Positions 42,622-51,611 of a stretch of 64,000 nt of DNA are shown here, in pieces; position 1 is the stretch's first letter; each line of letters begins with the position of its first letter. The DNA is from CBFDBF01 sp050304615. GTDB taxonomy: Bacteria > Pseudomonadota > Gammaproteobacteria > Chromatiales > Chromatiaceae. The stretch covers positions 62,001 to 126,000 of the forward strand of contig JBNLDW010000007.1 of assembly GCA_050304615.1 (NCBI GenBank), given 5' to 3'. The notes beneath the pieces were generated by a model. It was not told where the DNA came from. It saw nothing but the letters and a program-made list of their open reading frames with translations, and did no database searches. Position numbers and translations under genes: made by a program.

Positions 42622-43032
42622 ATGGCTGAAGATATCAAAAAATTCATGTACCTCAATCGTCGTGCTCCCTACGGCACTATCTATGCTTGGGAGGCGCTTG
42701 AGGTTGTACTGATTGGTGCTGCTTTCGATCAGGATGTCAGTGTGGCATTTCTGGATGATGGCGTGTATCAGATTGTCAAAGGTCAGGATACGGCTGAAGT
42801 TGAGATGAAGAACTTCTCTCCAACCTACTCGGCACTGGGTGACTATGATGTCACCAAGCTGTATGTCGAGAAGGAGTCTCTGGAGGAGCGTGGCCTGACT
42901 ATTGATGATTTAATGCCCCTCACCTATGAGGATGAGGACGATGACTACGCTGAGAAGGACTCCATTCAACTGGTAAGCCGTGAAGAGCTGGCAAGCCTGA
43001 TGGATGGGCAAGATGTCCTTTTTAGTTTCTAA
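42622..43032 (+). CDS. dsrF: DsrF, subunit of DsrEFH sulfurtransferase
   Basis: 136-residue DsrE-like fold protein (TusC relative): KFMYLNRRAPYGTIYAWEALEVVLIGAAFDQDVSVAFLDDGVYQI. No active-site Cys, as expected, since the sulfur-transferring cysteines are in DsrE and DsrH. Structural partner in the hexamer. Fifteen bases after dsrE, with Shine-Dalgarno gatagga. Confidence 0.97.
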   Translation: MAEDIKKFMYLNRRAPYGTIYAWEALEVVLIGAAFDQDVSVAFLDDGVYQIVKGQDTAEVEMKNFSPTYSALGDYDVTKLYVEKESLEERGLTIDDLMPLTYEDEDDDYAEKDSIQLVSREELASLMDGQDVLFSF

Positions 43033-43046
43033 GACGGGGTGGCAGA

Positions 43047-43352
43047 ATGAGCACATTACATACTGTAAATAAATCGCCTTTTGAGAAAAGCTCCGCTGCT
43101 AGCTGTATGGCCCATGCCCTGGATGGTAGTGCTGTACTCTTTTATGAGGATGCGGTGTATGCCGTTATGGCAGGAAATGCCGCTGCAGAGCAGGTAAAAC
43201 CAGCAGCAGGGGTAAAACTCTATGTTCTGGGGCCTGATCTAAAGGCACGAGGCGTCGCTACTGACAGGTTGATCGAAGGCGTTGAAGTGGTAGACTACGC
43301 CGGTTTTGTTGATCTTGCTGCCGAGCATGACAAGGTTCAGGCTTGGGTTTAA
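43047..43352 (+). CDS. dsrH: DsrH, subunit of DsrEFH sulfurtransferase
   Basis: 101-residue TusB-like protein: MSTLHTVNKSPFEKSSAASC with the conserved Cys at residue 20, then LFYEDAVYAVMAG. With DsrE and DsrF it makes the heterohexamer that delivers sulfur to DsrC. The Shine-Dalgarno ggggtgg lies eight bases before the ATG. Confidence 0.96.
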   Translation: MSTLHTVNKSPFEKSSAASCMAHALDGSAVLFYEDAVYAVMAGNAAAEQVKPAAGVKLYVLGPDLKARGVATDRLIEGVEVVDYAGFVDLAAEHDKVQAWV

Positions 43353-43395
43353 TTGATCCCAGCCGTTGAAAAGTTAATTACTTAGGAGAAAATGA

Positions 43396-43731
43396 ATGGC
43401 TACTATTGATGTAGAAGGCAAGACCCTTGAGGTCGATGAAGAGGGTTTTCTGGTAAGTCTGGACGATTGGTTCCCTGGGGTTGCTACTGTAATGTCTGCC
43501 CAGGATGACCTGGAGCTGACTGATGAACATTGGGATATCATCAACTTCCTGCGTGAGTACTACGACGAGTACCAGATCGCCCCAGCTGTACGAGTTTTGA
43601 CTAAGGCAGTTGGTAAGAAGCTGGGCAAGGAGAAAGGTAACAGCAAGTACCTGTACTCACTGTTTCCTTATGGTCCTGGCAAGCAGGCTTGTCGTTTTGC
43701 CGGGCTGCCTAAGCCAACTGGCTGTATCTAA
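43396..43731 (+). CDS. dsrC: DsrC, sulfur carrier with both redox cysteines
   Basis: 111-residue DsrC with the intact C-terminal arm: FPYGPGKQACRFAGLPKPTGCI, i.e. the two cysteines ten residues apart that carry and form the trisulfide. It is the substrate carrier of DsrAB and is recycled by DsrMKJOP. It contrasts with the cysteine-less paralogue at 37518. A perfect 12-bp hairpin follows within 14 bases of the stop, matching the usual strong, partly independent expression of dsrC. Confidence 0.98.
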   Translation: MATIDVEGKTLEVDEEGFLVSLDDWFPGVATVMSAQDDLELTDEHWDIINFLREYYDEYQIAPAVRVLTKAVGKKLGKEKGNSKYLYSLFPYGPGKQACRFAGLPKPTGCI

Positions 43732-43744
43732 GTTTGTACCAAGT

Positions 43745-43771
43745 GGCCGGGAAGATAGCATCTTCCCGGCC
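43745..43771 (+). terminator. Strong hairpin after dsrC (attenuator-like)
   Basis: GGCCGGGAAGAT (43745-43756) pairs perfectly with ATCTTCCCGGCC (43760-43771), loop of 3. Only a weak AT stretch (tattta) follows, so partial termination or 3'-end protection of the upstream message is likely. Confidence 0.65.
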
Positions 43772-43857
43772 TATTTATGGTCTGGGTGCGACTGGCATCA
43801 ATAGAGGTCAGATAGAAAAGCGCTCAGGTTAGATCCCCGACAGAGGACTGCAGGAAA

Positions 43858-44586
43858 ATGTCATTTTTCTTCGGCTTACTGTTTGTTATGGCGACAATCA
43901 TATTCATGGCTGGACTTGCTGTGAAGATTACCAGTTACGCCAGAACTCCAGCCCCCCTAAAGATTGCTACAACTCCAGCACCAACCACTAAGGTTGGCGT
44001 GGTTATGCGTCTGTTTCGTGAGGTGGTCTTCTTTGAGAGCCTGTTTAAGGGCACTAAGTGGACCTGGCTTTTCTCTTGGATGTTTCACCTAGCACTGTTG
44101 CTGGTGCTGATTCGCCACCTACGTTACTTTATAGATCCAGCCTGGATACCAGGGATTTTATGGAGTGCTATTGAGTTGGCACAGCCATTTGGTAAGTATG
44201 CTGGGTTCGCTATGGCTGCTGGTCTTGGTGGACTGTTGCTGCGCCGTATTTTGGTTGATCGGGTGCGCTACATATCCGCCCCATCTGATTATTTGATGCT
44301 GATTCTTTTGATGCTGATCGGCTCCAGTGGTCTGATGATGAGTTTTGTCGGACACACCGATATTATAGCGATCAAACAGTTCTTCACTTTCGCTGGCGGC
44401 GTGCTACCGGCTGATCCTCCATTGTTGGCGCATCTGTTTCTGGTTGCGGTGTTAATGATCATTTTTCCGTTCAGCAAGTTGCTGCATGTGCCGGGCATAT
44501 TTTTCAGTCCGACTCGTAATCAGGTGGATAATCCACGTGAACAGCGCCATATCGCTCCATGGGCGAAGGCGTTAGAAGAGCAATAA
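43858..44586 (+). CDS. dsrM: DsrM, membrane cytochrome b subunit
   Basis: 242-residue inner-membrane protein with five or six hydrophobic helices, NarI-like. Probable heme-b ligand histidines are in SWMFHLALLLVLIRHLRYF and in HLFLVAVLMIIFPFSKLLHV. It is the membrane anchor of the DsrMKJOP complex that exchanges electrons with the quinone pool. Shorter than sulfate-reducer DsrM, normal for this group. It follows dsrC after 126 bp. Confidence 0.95.
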   Translation: MSFFFGLLFVMATIIFMAGLAVKITSYARTPAPLKIATTPAPTTKVGVVMRLFREVVFFESLFKGTKWTWLFSWMFHLALLLVLIRHLRYFIDPAWIPGILWSAIELAQPFGKYAGFAMAAGLGGLLLRRILVDRVRYISAPSDYLMLILLMLIGSSGLMMSFVGHTDIIAIKQFFTFAGGVLPADPPLLAHLFLVAVLMIIFPFSKLLHVPGIFFSPTRNQVDNPREQRHIAPWAKALEEQ

Positions 44587-44604
44587 CAGAATTAGGGGCA
44601 TTGA

Positions 44605-46152
44605 ATGGCTAAGGATAAATTTGAAGTTCCAGAGCTCCAGGAATATTTAGATGTTCCCAAGGTGCAGGAGGGTACGGCGGCTCATATAAAGTCATTTGCT
44701 GTTACCACTCCTGAGCATAATACCGATCTTGGATTCCCTGGAGAGTTGGTCGATGACTGGCACGACCGTGCACTAGAGAAGATGGATGATTTGCGCGGCC
44801 GTTACCGTTCATTTCAGGTCTATCTGGATGCCTGTGTAAAGTGCGGTGCCTGTACCGATAAGTGCCAATACTTTCTCAGTACGGGTGATCCCAAGAATAT
44901 GCCAGTGGGTCGCCAGGATTTGCTACGCAAGGTCTATCGACGCTACTTCACTCTGGCTGGAAAGTATTTCCCTTGGTTGGTGGGGGCTGAGGATCTGACC
45001 CGCGATACCCTGGATGAGTGGTACAGCTATTTTCATCAGTGCTCGCAGTGTCGGCGCTGTTCGGTGTTCTGCCCTTACGGCATCGATACTGCTGAGATCT
45101 CCATGGCCGCGCGCGAGATTCTAGACAGCATCGGATATGGCCAGAAGTACTGTAACGAGATCATCGCCAAGGTTCATAAGATCGGTAATAACCTTGGCTT
45201 GCCTGGTCCGGCTATCGCTAACACCCTGGAAGGTCTGGAAGAAGATGTTTTCGATGACTTCGGGGTTGAGGTTAAGTATCCGCTGGATGTGAAGGGTGCC
45301 GATATCCTGTTTGTCACCCCCTCAGCTGACTTTTTTGTGGAGCCGCATGTAGAGGGTCTGATCGGTTACGGTAAGGTGTTTCATGAGGCCGGTGCCAGCT
45401 GGACCATGAGTAGTACTGCCTCTGAGGCTGGAAACTTCGGTATGTTCATCGGCAGTTACGAGAACATGCGGCGGGTGGCCATGCGGGTACGTGAGGCGGC
45501 CCTAGAGTTGGGGGTTAAACGTATTATCTTTGGCGAGTGTGGCCATGCATGGCGTGTGGCGTACTCCTTCCTGAATACCCTGGCTGGACCATTTGACTTC
45601 CTGGATCCGAACTATCCAGTGCCGCAGCACATTTGTGAATACACCAATGAGCTGATCAAAGAGGGTAAGTTGAATCTGGATAAGTCGCAGAATGATGACA
45701 TGGTGGTGACCTATCACGATTCATGTAATGTGGCTCGTGCTACCCGTATGGGCGACACCCCGGGTGACCAGTTCACGATTCCACGCGAGATCCTCAAGGC
45801 GGTCTGCAACAACTATGTGGACATGGATAAGGACACCATAGGTGAAAAGACATTCTGTTGTGGTGGTGGTGGCGGTCTGCTGACTGATGATCTCATGGAG
45901 ATCAGGGTTAAGGGGGCTGTGCCCAGGATGACGGCATTGCAGAATGTTATGAATGAGCATGGGGTCACTCACATGGCTGCCATCTGCGCTATATGCAAGA
46001 GTCAATTTACCAAGGTGCTGCCTTACTTTGGGATGGATATGGATCAGATCGTCTGTGTGCATCAGATGGTCAGTAATGCCATTATTCTTACCGGGCAGAA
46101 AACCGATGATGACGAAGATGAGATTTCTCCAGACCAGGCAGGAGAAGAGTAG
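44605..46152 (+). CDS. dsrK: DsrK, heterodisulfide-reductase-like iron-sulfur protein
   Basis: 515-residue HdrD-like protein. Two [4Fe-4S] motifs occur at CVKCGACTDKCQYF (near residue 75) and CSQCRRCSVFCPYG (near 150), and the CCG domains of the catalytic cluster are visible as YHDSCNVARA and KTFCCGGGGGLL. It is the cytoplasmic catalytic subunit acting on the DsrC trisulfide. Its stop overlaps the dsrJ GTG. In Allochromatium dsrL sits right after dsrK; here dsrJ follows directly. Confidence 0.97.
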   Translation: MAKDKFEVPELQEYLDVPKVQEGTAAHIKSFAVTTPEHNTDLGFPGELVDDWHDRALEKMDDLRGRYRSFQVYLDACVKCGACTDKCQYFLSTGDPKNMPVGRQDLLRKVYRRYFTLAGKYFPWLVGAEDLTRDTLDEWYSYFHQCSQCRRCSVFCPYGIDTAEISMAAREILDSIGYGQKYCNEIIAKVHKIGNNLGLPGPAIANTLEGLEEDVFDDFGVEVKYPLDVKGADILFVTPSADFFVEPHVEGLIGYGKVFHEAGASWTMSSTASEAGNFGMFIGSYENMRRVAMRVREAALELGVKRIIFGECGHAWRVAYSFLNTLAGPFDFLDPNYPVPQHICEYTNELIKEGKLNLDKSQNDDMVVTYHDSCNVARATRMGDTPGDQFTIPREILKAVCNNYVDMDKDTIGEKTFCCGGGGGLLTDDLMEIRVKGAVPRMTALQNVMNEHGVTHMAAICAICKSQFTKVLPYFGMDMDQIVCVHQMVSNAIILTGQKTDDDEDEISPDQAGEE

Positions 46153-46547
46153 TGAAATATATAATAACCGGACATAGAAAATGGGTGGTGTTGCTGTCGG
46201 CCATGGTCGTGCTGCTGCTATCTACTGCGGTCATGAGTGAGTCGGCTGTAGTTACCGCAGGCTCCAAGGCGGCAGGGATGGATAGCTGTATTGTGGAGTC
46301 GACCGATATGATGCGGCGCAACCACATGGAGTACCTGAAGCACGACCGTATTGAGGTGGTGCGCAACGGTGTTCGTGACAACAAGGCTAGTCTGGCCGAG
46401 TGTGTCGACTGCCATGCAGCGAAAGATGAGCAGGGCAAGCCGATCCCAGTCAATGCAGAGGGGCAGTTCTGTGAGTCTTGTCATCACTACGCGGCGGTTA
46501 GCGTCCCCTGCTTCCAGTGTCATCGTAAGGTGCCTGAGGATAACTGA
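46152..46547 (+). CDS. dsrJ: DsrJ, periplasmic triheme cytochrome c
   Basis: 131 residues beginning with GTG at 46152 (TAGTG overlap with dsrK). An N-terminal uncleaved-type signal anchor (WVVLLSAMVVLLLSTAVM) leads to the periplasmic part with three CxxCH heme-binding motifs (CVDCH, CESCH, CFQCH). It is the cytochrome c subunit of DsrMKJOP. The C-terminus KVPEDN is followed within two bases by dsrO. Confidence 0.96.
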   Translation: MKYIITGHRKWVVLLSAMVVLLLSTAVMSESAVVTAGSKAAGMDSCIVESTDMMRRNHMEYLKHDRIEVVRNGVRDNKASLAECVDCHAAKDEQGKPIPVNAEGQFCESCHHYAAVSVPCFQCHRKVPEDN

Positions 46548-46549
46548 TT

Positions 46550-47323
46550 ATGAGTAATGACCAGATCGATAAGAATCGCCGCCAATTTCTTGGTAAGACA
46601 GCACTGGCTGCCGGTGTGGCCACGATTGCACCGGGAGTGGTGCTGACCGTAGCCAATGCTACCCCGGAAGTGGCTAGTGGCGCCTCTAATGCAAACCGCT
46701 GGGGGATGTTGATCGATACCAACAAGTGCGCCGATGATTGTACTGCTTGTGTCTCTGCTTGTGATGCGGAGAATGGTATTGACTTGTTGGTGAAGCCAGA
46801 AGGCCAGTCAGAGGAGCTATGGCAGCAGCAGCAGCCAAGCTGGATTCGCAAGGTGGTGCTAAAAGACAGGCAGAGCGGTGCTGTGACCAACCTGCCAATG
46901 ATGTGCCAGCATTGTGAGAATCCACCATGTGTTGATGTCTGCCCAACTGGGGCCTCCTTCAAGCGGGCGGATGGTATTGTCATGGTGGATCGTCACATAT
47001 GTATCGGCTGTCGCTACTGTATGATGGCGTGTCCCTATAAGGCGCGTTCTTTTATTCATGCGGAGGTGGAAGAGCAGGTTGTGCAAGCACCCAGAGGTAA
47101 GGGTTGTGTTGAGGCCTGTAATCTATGTGCCAACCGTATTGATGATGGCGAAGGCAATACCGCCTGTGCCGAAGCCTGTGCAGAGGAAGGTAATAATGCC
47201 ATCCTGTTTGGCGATCTAAACGATCCAAACAGCGAGATTGTTCGGGCGCTTAAGTTGGCAAGTAGCCGGCAGATCAGAGCCGACCTTGAGCTTAATACCG
47301 CCGTTCGTTACCTGAATATTTAG
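46550..47323 (+). CDS. dsrO: DsrO, Tat-exported iron-sulfur protein
   Basis: 257 residues with a Tat signal (NRRQFLGKTALAAGVATI). Four ferredoxin-type cysteine groups are visible: CADDCTACVSACDAE, MCQHCENPPCVDVCPTGA, CIGCRYCMMACPYKA and CNLCANRI...CAEACAEE. DsrO is the periplasmic electron-carrying partner of the NrfD-type subunit DsrP. It is tightly packed between dsrJ (2 bp) and dsrP (11 bp). Confidence 0.97.
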   Translation: MSNDQIDKNRRQFLGKTALAAGVATIAPGVVLTVANATPEVASGASNANRWGMLIDTNKCADDCTACVSACDAENGIDLLVKPEGQSEELWQQQQPSWIRKVVLKDRQSGAVTNLPMMCQHCENPPCVDVCPTGASFKRADGIVMVDRHICIGCRYCMMACPYKARSFIHAEVEEQVVQAPRGKGCVEACNLCANRIDDGEGNTACAEACAEEGNNAILFGDLNDPNSEIVRALKLASSRQIRADLELNTAVRYLNI

Positions 47324-47334
47324 GAAATCAGCCG

Positions 47335-48534
47335 ATGGAAAAAGTTACCTATCGCGAGTTGTCGCTCTCATCCCCTCGTTTCTGGGGTGTTCTAGTGCTG
47401 CTAGCCCTTTTGGTGTTTGTTGCCTTGGGCGCGGCGTTCTATATGGAGCACAACGGTCACTGGGTTACCGGTATGAGCAACCAGATCGTCTGGGGCATGC
47501 CGCATGTGTTTGCGATCTTTTTAATCGTAGCCGCTTCCGGGGCACTCAATGTAGCCTCTATAGGCTCGGTCTTTGGGGGGGCAATGTATAAGCCCATGGG
47601 ACGCTTTTCCAGTATGCTGGCTATCGCCCTGCTGGCTGGTGGTCTGACTGTACTGGTACTTGACCTTGGTCGACCAGATCGGTTGATCATAGCAATGACC
47701 AGCTATAACTTTAAGTCGATATTTGCCTGGAACATCATCCTGTACACCGGCTTTTTTGCGATTGTCGGCCTCTATCTCTGGGCCATGATGGATCGCAGTG
47801 CCAACCGTTTCTATAAACCACTGGGTTTCACCGCCTTCTTCTGGCGTCTTATATTGACCACCGGTACCGGCTCTATCTTCGGTTTTTTAGTGGCGCGCGA
47901 GGCCTATGATGCGGCGATTATGGCACCGATGTTCGTCATTATGTCTTTCAGCTATGGTCTGGCATTCTTTATTATCACCTTGGTAACCGCATACTGGTGG
48001 GATGATCGCCCAGCCCTGGGTGAGAAGCGTCTGGCTAAGCTTAGGAATCTGCTAGGCGTGTTTGTTGGCGCGGTACTTTATTTTACCCTGGTCTATCATT
48101 TGACCAACCTCTATATTACCCAGCACCACGGGGTCGAGGCGTTTGTGCTGTTGAATGGTGGCATCTATACCAAGATGTTTTGGATTGGTCAGATATTGAT
48201 CGGCGGTGTTATTCCGCTGTTTCTGCTCTACTCACCAGCATTCAACAAGTCACAGATGGCTGTTCTGACGGCGTCATTGCTGGTGTTGTTGGGAGGGCTG
48301 GCCCAGATCTACGTTATCGTGATTGGCGGCCAGGCCTATCCAATGAACATCTTCCCTGGCAAAGAGGTTGTTGAGAGTGGCTTCTTTGATGGCATAATCA
48401 ATGGCTACACTCCCACCCTGGCTGAGACACTGCTTGGCGCTGGTGGCATCGTAGTTGCTATGATTATTATGGTGGTGACATCCAGGATGTTGCCTCTACT
48501 GCCGGACAGTCTGGAGGATCCGGATGGGGCTTGA
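47335..48534 (+). CDS. dsrP: DsrP, NrfD-type quinone-interacting membrane subunit
   Basis: 399-residue integral membrane protein with ten hydrophobic helices, NrfD/PsrC family. Conserved stretches include WGMPHVFAIFLIVAASGALN and VLDLGRPDRLIIAM. It completes DsrMKJOP and exchanges electrons between DsrO and quinones. It starts 11 bp after dsrO. A strong terminator follows within 40 bp, so DsrP appears to end the main dsr transcript. Confidence 0.96.
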   Translation: MEKVTYRELSLSSPRFWGVLVLLALLVFVALGAAFYMEHNGHWVTGMSNQIVWGMPHVFAIFLIVAASGALNVASIGSVFGGAMYKPMGRFSSMLAIALLAGGLTVLVLDLGRPDRLIIAMTSYNFKSIFAWNIILYTGFFAIVGLYLWAMMDRSANRFYKPLGFTAFFWRLILTTGTGSIFGFLVAREAYDAAIMAPMFVIMSFSYGLAFFIITLVTAYWWDDRPALGEKRLAKLRNLLGVFVGAVLYFTLVYHLTNLYITQHHGVEAFVLLNGGIYTKMFWIGQILIGGVIPLFLLYSPAFNKSQMAVLTASLLVLLGGLAQIYVIVIGGQAYPMNIFPGKEVVESGFFDGIINGYTPTLAETLLGAGGIVVAMIIMVVTSRMLPLLPDSLEDPDGA

Positions 48535-48573
48535 TTAGTCGCTGTCCGGTATTGCCGTTGCTGCATGAACATG

Positions 48574-48607
48574 AAACCCCGTTATTCTGGCGAATAACGG
48601 GGTTTTT
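48574..48607 (+). terminator. Intrinsic terminator after dsrP
   Basis: AAACCCCGTTATT (48574-48586) pairs with AATAACGGGGTTT (48593-48605), a 13-bp perfect stem, followed by further T. It separates dsrN from the rest of the dsr operon. Confidence 0.9.
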
Positions 48608-48648
48608 CTATGCCATTTATCTGCCGCATTATTTGATATAGTCCACAG

Positions 48649-50031
48649 ATGTCCTCTATCTACCTGGCCGCTGCACACAAATCATCCGGCAAGACCACCC
48701 TCTCGATTGGTCTTTGTGCCGCCATGCGGGAGCAGGGTCTGGTGGTGCAGCCGTTCAAAAAGGGGCCGGATTATATTGATCCACTCTGGCTTACTGCAGC
48801 GGCAGGCAGGCCATGTATAAATCTAGATTTTAATACCATGGGCCATCCCGAGATAGAGGCCACCCACGCACGTTACATGCAGGGGGCAGAGATTGGCATC
48901 ATCGAGGGAAACAAAGGACTATATGATGGCGTAGCGCTGGATGGCAGTGATAGTAATGCTGCTATGGCAACACTGTTGCGAGTTCCGGTGATCCTGGTGA
49001 TCGATACCCAGGGTATAACCAGGGGTATAGCCCCACTGCTGCTAGGGTATCAGGCGTTTGCTGAGGATCTGAATATTGCCGGTGTGATCCTCAATCGGGT
49101 GGGGGGAGATCGACATGAGGGAAAACTGCGAAGGGTAGTGGAGCACTATACCGATCTGCCGGTAGTGGGCGCAGTCCATAAATCTGATGTCCTGGAAATC
49201 AGAGAGCGTCATCTGGGCCTGGTACCGAGTAACGAGGCGGATGCGGCGCGTACAAAGATTGCCATCTTGGGCCAGGCCATTGCAGAGCAGGTGGATCTTG
49301 AACGGGTCATCGATATTGCTGCCACCGCCCCGCCGTTGCGCCAGTTTGATTCGGTAGAAGGTGTAGAGAGCCGCGGTAAGAGTTTGCGTATTGGCTACTC
49401 ACGAGATCGTGCCTTCGGTTTCTATTATCCTGATGATCTGCAGGCGATGGAAGTGGCTGGGGCCGAACTGGTGCCGTTCGATACCCTGCAAGATCCTCAT
49501 CTACCAGAGGTGGACGGAATATTTCTTGGCGGCGGTTTTCCCGAAGTGGTGATGGCTGAACTGGAGGCCAATCGTTCACTGCGTGAAGATATTCGCCGGT
49601 TTATCGAAAATGGTGGCCCGGCATATGCCGAGTGTGGTGGTCTTATGTATCTTGCTCGTTCTATTACCTGGCAAGGAGTGCGTTGCGAAATGGTGGGTAT
49701 CATTCCAGGAGACGCAGTTATGTACGATCGTCCTCAGGGGAGGGGGTACGTACGACTACGTGAGACAGGTGAGGCTCCATGGACCGAGGTAGGTGGACAA
49801 CCAAGAGAGCTTGCTGGCCACGAGTTTCACTACTCCACACTGGAGAACCTCGAGCCTAGCATCACCTTTGCCTACGACGTACTGCGTGGCAATGGGGTGG
49901 ATGGCAAGCATGACGGTATTGTCTATAAAAACATGCTAGCCAACTATGCGCACATGCGAAACGTAGGTGGGAATCGATGGGTAGAGCAATTTATAGAGCA
50001 AGTAACAAGGCATAAGCGTTCACGTCAGTAA
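48649..50031 (+). CDS. dsrN: DsrN, cobyrinate a,c-diamide synthase homologue (siroheme amidation)
   Basis: 460 residues, CbiA/CobB family. An ATP-binding P-loop-like start (AAHKSSGKTTLSIGLCAAM) and a C-terminal type I glutamine amidotransferase domain with the nucleophile in AYAECGGLMYL and the EFHYS region. Next to dsrP it is dsrN, which provides amidated siroheme for DsrAB. After dsrP a strong terminator intervenes, so it is presumably read from its own promoter or by read-through. dsrR and dsrS do not follow. Confidence 0.93.
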   Translation: MSSIYLAAAHKSSGKTTLSIGLCAAMREQGLVVQPFKKGPDYIDPLWLTAAAGRPCINLDFNTMGHPEIEATHARYMQGAEIGIIEGNKGLYDGVALDGSDSNAAMATLLRVPVILVIDTQGITRGIAPLLLGYQAFAEDLNIAGVILNRVGGDRHEGKLRRVVEHYTDLPVVGAVHKSDVLEIRERHLGLVPSNEADAARTKIAILGQAIAEQVDLERVIDIAATAPPLRQFDSVEGVESRGKSLRIGYSRDRAFGFYYPDDLQAMEVAGAELVPFDTLQDPHLPEVDGIFLGGGFPEVVMAELEANRSLREDIRRFIENGGPAYAECGGLMYLARSITWQGVRCEMVGIIPGDAVMYDRPQGRGYVRLRETGEAPWTEVGGQPRELAGHEFHYSTLENLEPSITFAYDVLRGNGVDGKHDGIVYKNMLANYAHMRNVGGNRWVEQFIEQVTRHKRSRQ

Positions 50032-50117
50032 CAGAAAAACCGCTAGCCACCAGCAAGGGTGATCTGATAGGTTAATCATGCAACCAGGTTGGCGATTGAT
50101 AGGGGCTCATAGACTGC

Positions 50118-51065
50118 ATGGATAATACGGGTGCAAAAACCAAGCGAGCCGGTGGTGATCAGAACGAGACGCAATCTACTGTCTTTAGTACTGTCATGTT
50201 CGCGGATGTTGTCGGTAGCACGAAACTCTATGATGAACGGGGTGATGAGCGTGCAAATTCAGTAATATCTCAAGCAATCAATATGATGCGGGAGACGATA
50301 GAGGCCTGCTCTGGAGTGGTTGTTAAGACCATCGGTGATGAAGTGATGTGCCGTTTCAGCCAGGTTGATGATGCTGTGGAAGCGGCCGTAAAAATCCAAA
50401 AAAGGTTTGATTTGGGGTTGATTGATGGTGTTCCTGTTGCCGTCAGGATTGGTTTTCATGCTGGCCAGGTAATTATTAAAGATGATGGCGATCTTTTTGG
50501 AGATACCGTTAATGTGGCCGCTAGAGTTGCAGGGATAGCAAAAGGTCGGCAGATAGTCTTGACTCAAGAAAGCGCAGAACAGCTGTCTCAGTCATTGGCT
50601 GAGCAAACTCGAGAGTTCGATCGTGTGCCAGTTAAAGGTAAGGCGGATGAATTGAGGGTAAGTGAGTTTGTATGGGAACAGACCGGGGTTACAAGAATGG
50701 CTCCGGCTGAAGTTATGAGTCCGCAATTTCATGAAGAGCTGGTTTTATGTTGTGGCGGGATCAGGAAAGAGATGACACTGAGTAGTGGAGCCATTCAGCT
50801 GGGTAGAGATACGGAGTGCGATTTTATTATCAATGCTGATCTTGTTTCTCGGACTCATGCCAAGATTTCAGTGAAACGAGGAAAGTTTGTGCTTGCTGAT
50901 AAAAGTACCAACGGCACTTTTGTGATCACTGATTATGGGCAACAGAATTATTTGCGTAGAGAAGAGTTGATATTGCATGGGTCTGGGACTATCAGCTTGG
51001 GCGGTGTTGCATCCAGTTGTTTGCCTGAAGCTGTAATTACCTACGAGATAAAGGTGGTTGCCTAA
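50118..51065 (+). CDS. Class III nucleotide cyclase with C-terminal FHA domain
   Basis: 315 residues. The class III adenylate/guanylate cyclase domain (about 22-190) shows the metal-binding Asp in VMFADVVGSTKLYDERG, the second Asp in VVKTIGDEVMCRF and the substrate loop DLFGDTVNVAARVA. Residues about 215-300 form an FHA domain (IQLGRDTECDFIINADLVSRTHAKISVKRGKFVLADKSTNGTFV), which binds phosphothreonine. It should make cAMP or cGMP and respond to a Ser/Thr kinase; no kinase gene is adjacent. Confidence 0.9.
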   Translation: MDNTGAKTKRAGGDQNETQSTVFSTVMFADVVGSTKLYDERGDERANSVISQAINMMRETIEACSGVVVKTIGDEVMCRFSQVDDAVEAAVKIQKRFDLGLIDGVPVAVRIGFHAGQVIIKDDGDLFGDTVNVAARVAGIAKGRQIVLTQESAEQLSQSLAEQTREFDRVPVKGKADELRVSEFVWEQTGVTRMAPAEVMSPQFHEELVLCCGGIRKEMTLSSGAIQLGRDTECDFIINADLVSRTHAKISVKRGKFVLADKSTNGTFVITDYGQQNYLRREELILHGSGTISLGGVASSCLPEAVITYEIKVVA

Positions 51066-51136
51066 TAGATAGCTATAGTTTTATATGCGCGATTTAGGAT
51101 GGTAGTTTAATACCTTTTTGAGTGGAGGGTTTCGTT

Positions 51137-51541
51137 ATGGGTATTATGCAGGAGTTTAAAGAGTTCGCAGTTAAAGGAAACATGATTGATATGGCCGTAG
51201 GCATCATTATCGGCGCTGCATTTGGCAAGATTGTCTCTTCCCTTGTTGGGGATGTGATTATGCCGCCAATTGGGGTCCTGTTGGGCGGGGTCGATTTCTC
51301 CAATTTGGCTATAACTGTACAAGAGGCCGTGGGGGATGCCCCGGCTGTGGTGATTGGGTACGGTAAATTTATCCAGACAGCGATAGATTTTACCATTATC
51401 GCGCTTGCGATATTTATAGTTGTAAAGGCTATAAATTCTTTAAAGAAAAAGGAGGAAGAGGCACCCAAGGCAGAGCCTGAGCCCACTAAAGAAGAGCTGC
51501 TTCTTATGGAGATACGAGACCTGCTTAAAGAGCGTAACTAG
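51137..51541 (+). CDS. mscL: Large-conductance mechanosensitive channel
   Basis: 134-residue MscL: MQEFKEFAVKGNMIDMAVGIIIGAAFGKIVSSLV is the gate-forming first helix, followed by the second helix FTIIALAIFIVVKAINSL and a charged cytoplasmic bundle ending LLMEIRDLLKERN. It opens under membrane tension during osmotic downshock. I use ATG 51137 because GGAGG lies eight bases upstream; the GTG at 51122 overlaps that Shine-Dalgarno. Confidence 0.97.
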   Translation: MGIMQEFKEFAVKGNMIDMAVGIIIGAAFGKIVSSLVGDVIMPPIGVLLGGVDFSNLAITVQEAVGDAPAVVIGYGKFIQTAIDFTIIALAIFIVVKAINSLKKKEEEAPKAEPEPTKEELLLMEIRDLLKERN

Positions 51542-51571
51542 ATTGCCCTACAGTCTTGGCTATTCATTTCT

Positions 51572-51606
51572 ATAGGGGGCATATGCACAGGTAAGATGCC
51601 CCCTAT
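51572..51606. terminator. Bidirectional hairpin between mscL and grxC
   Basis: ATAGGGGGCAT (51572-51582) and ATGCCCCCTAT (51596-51606), an 11-bp perfect stem with a 13-base loop between two convergent genes. Confidence 0.6.
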
Positions 51607-51611
51607 CATGT

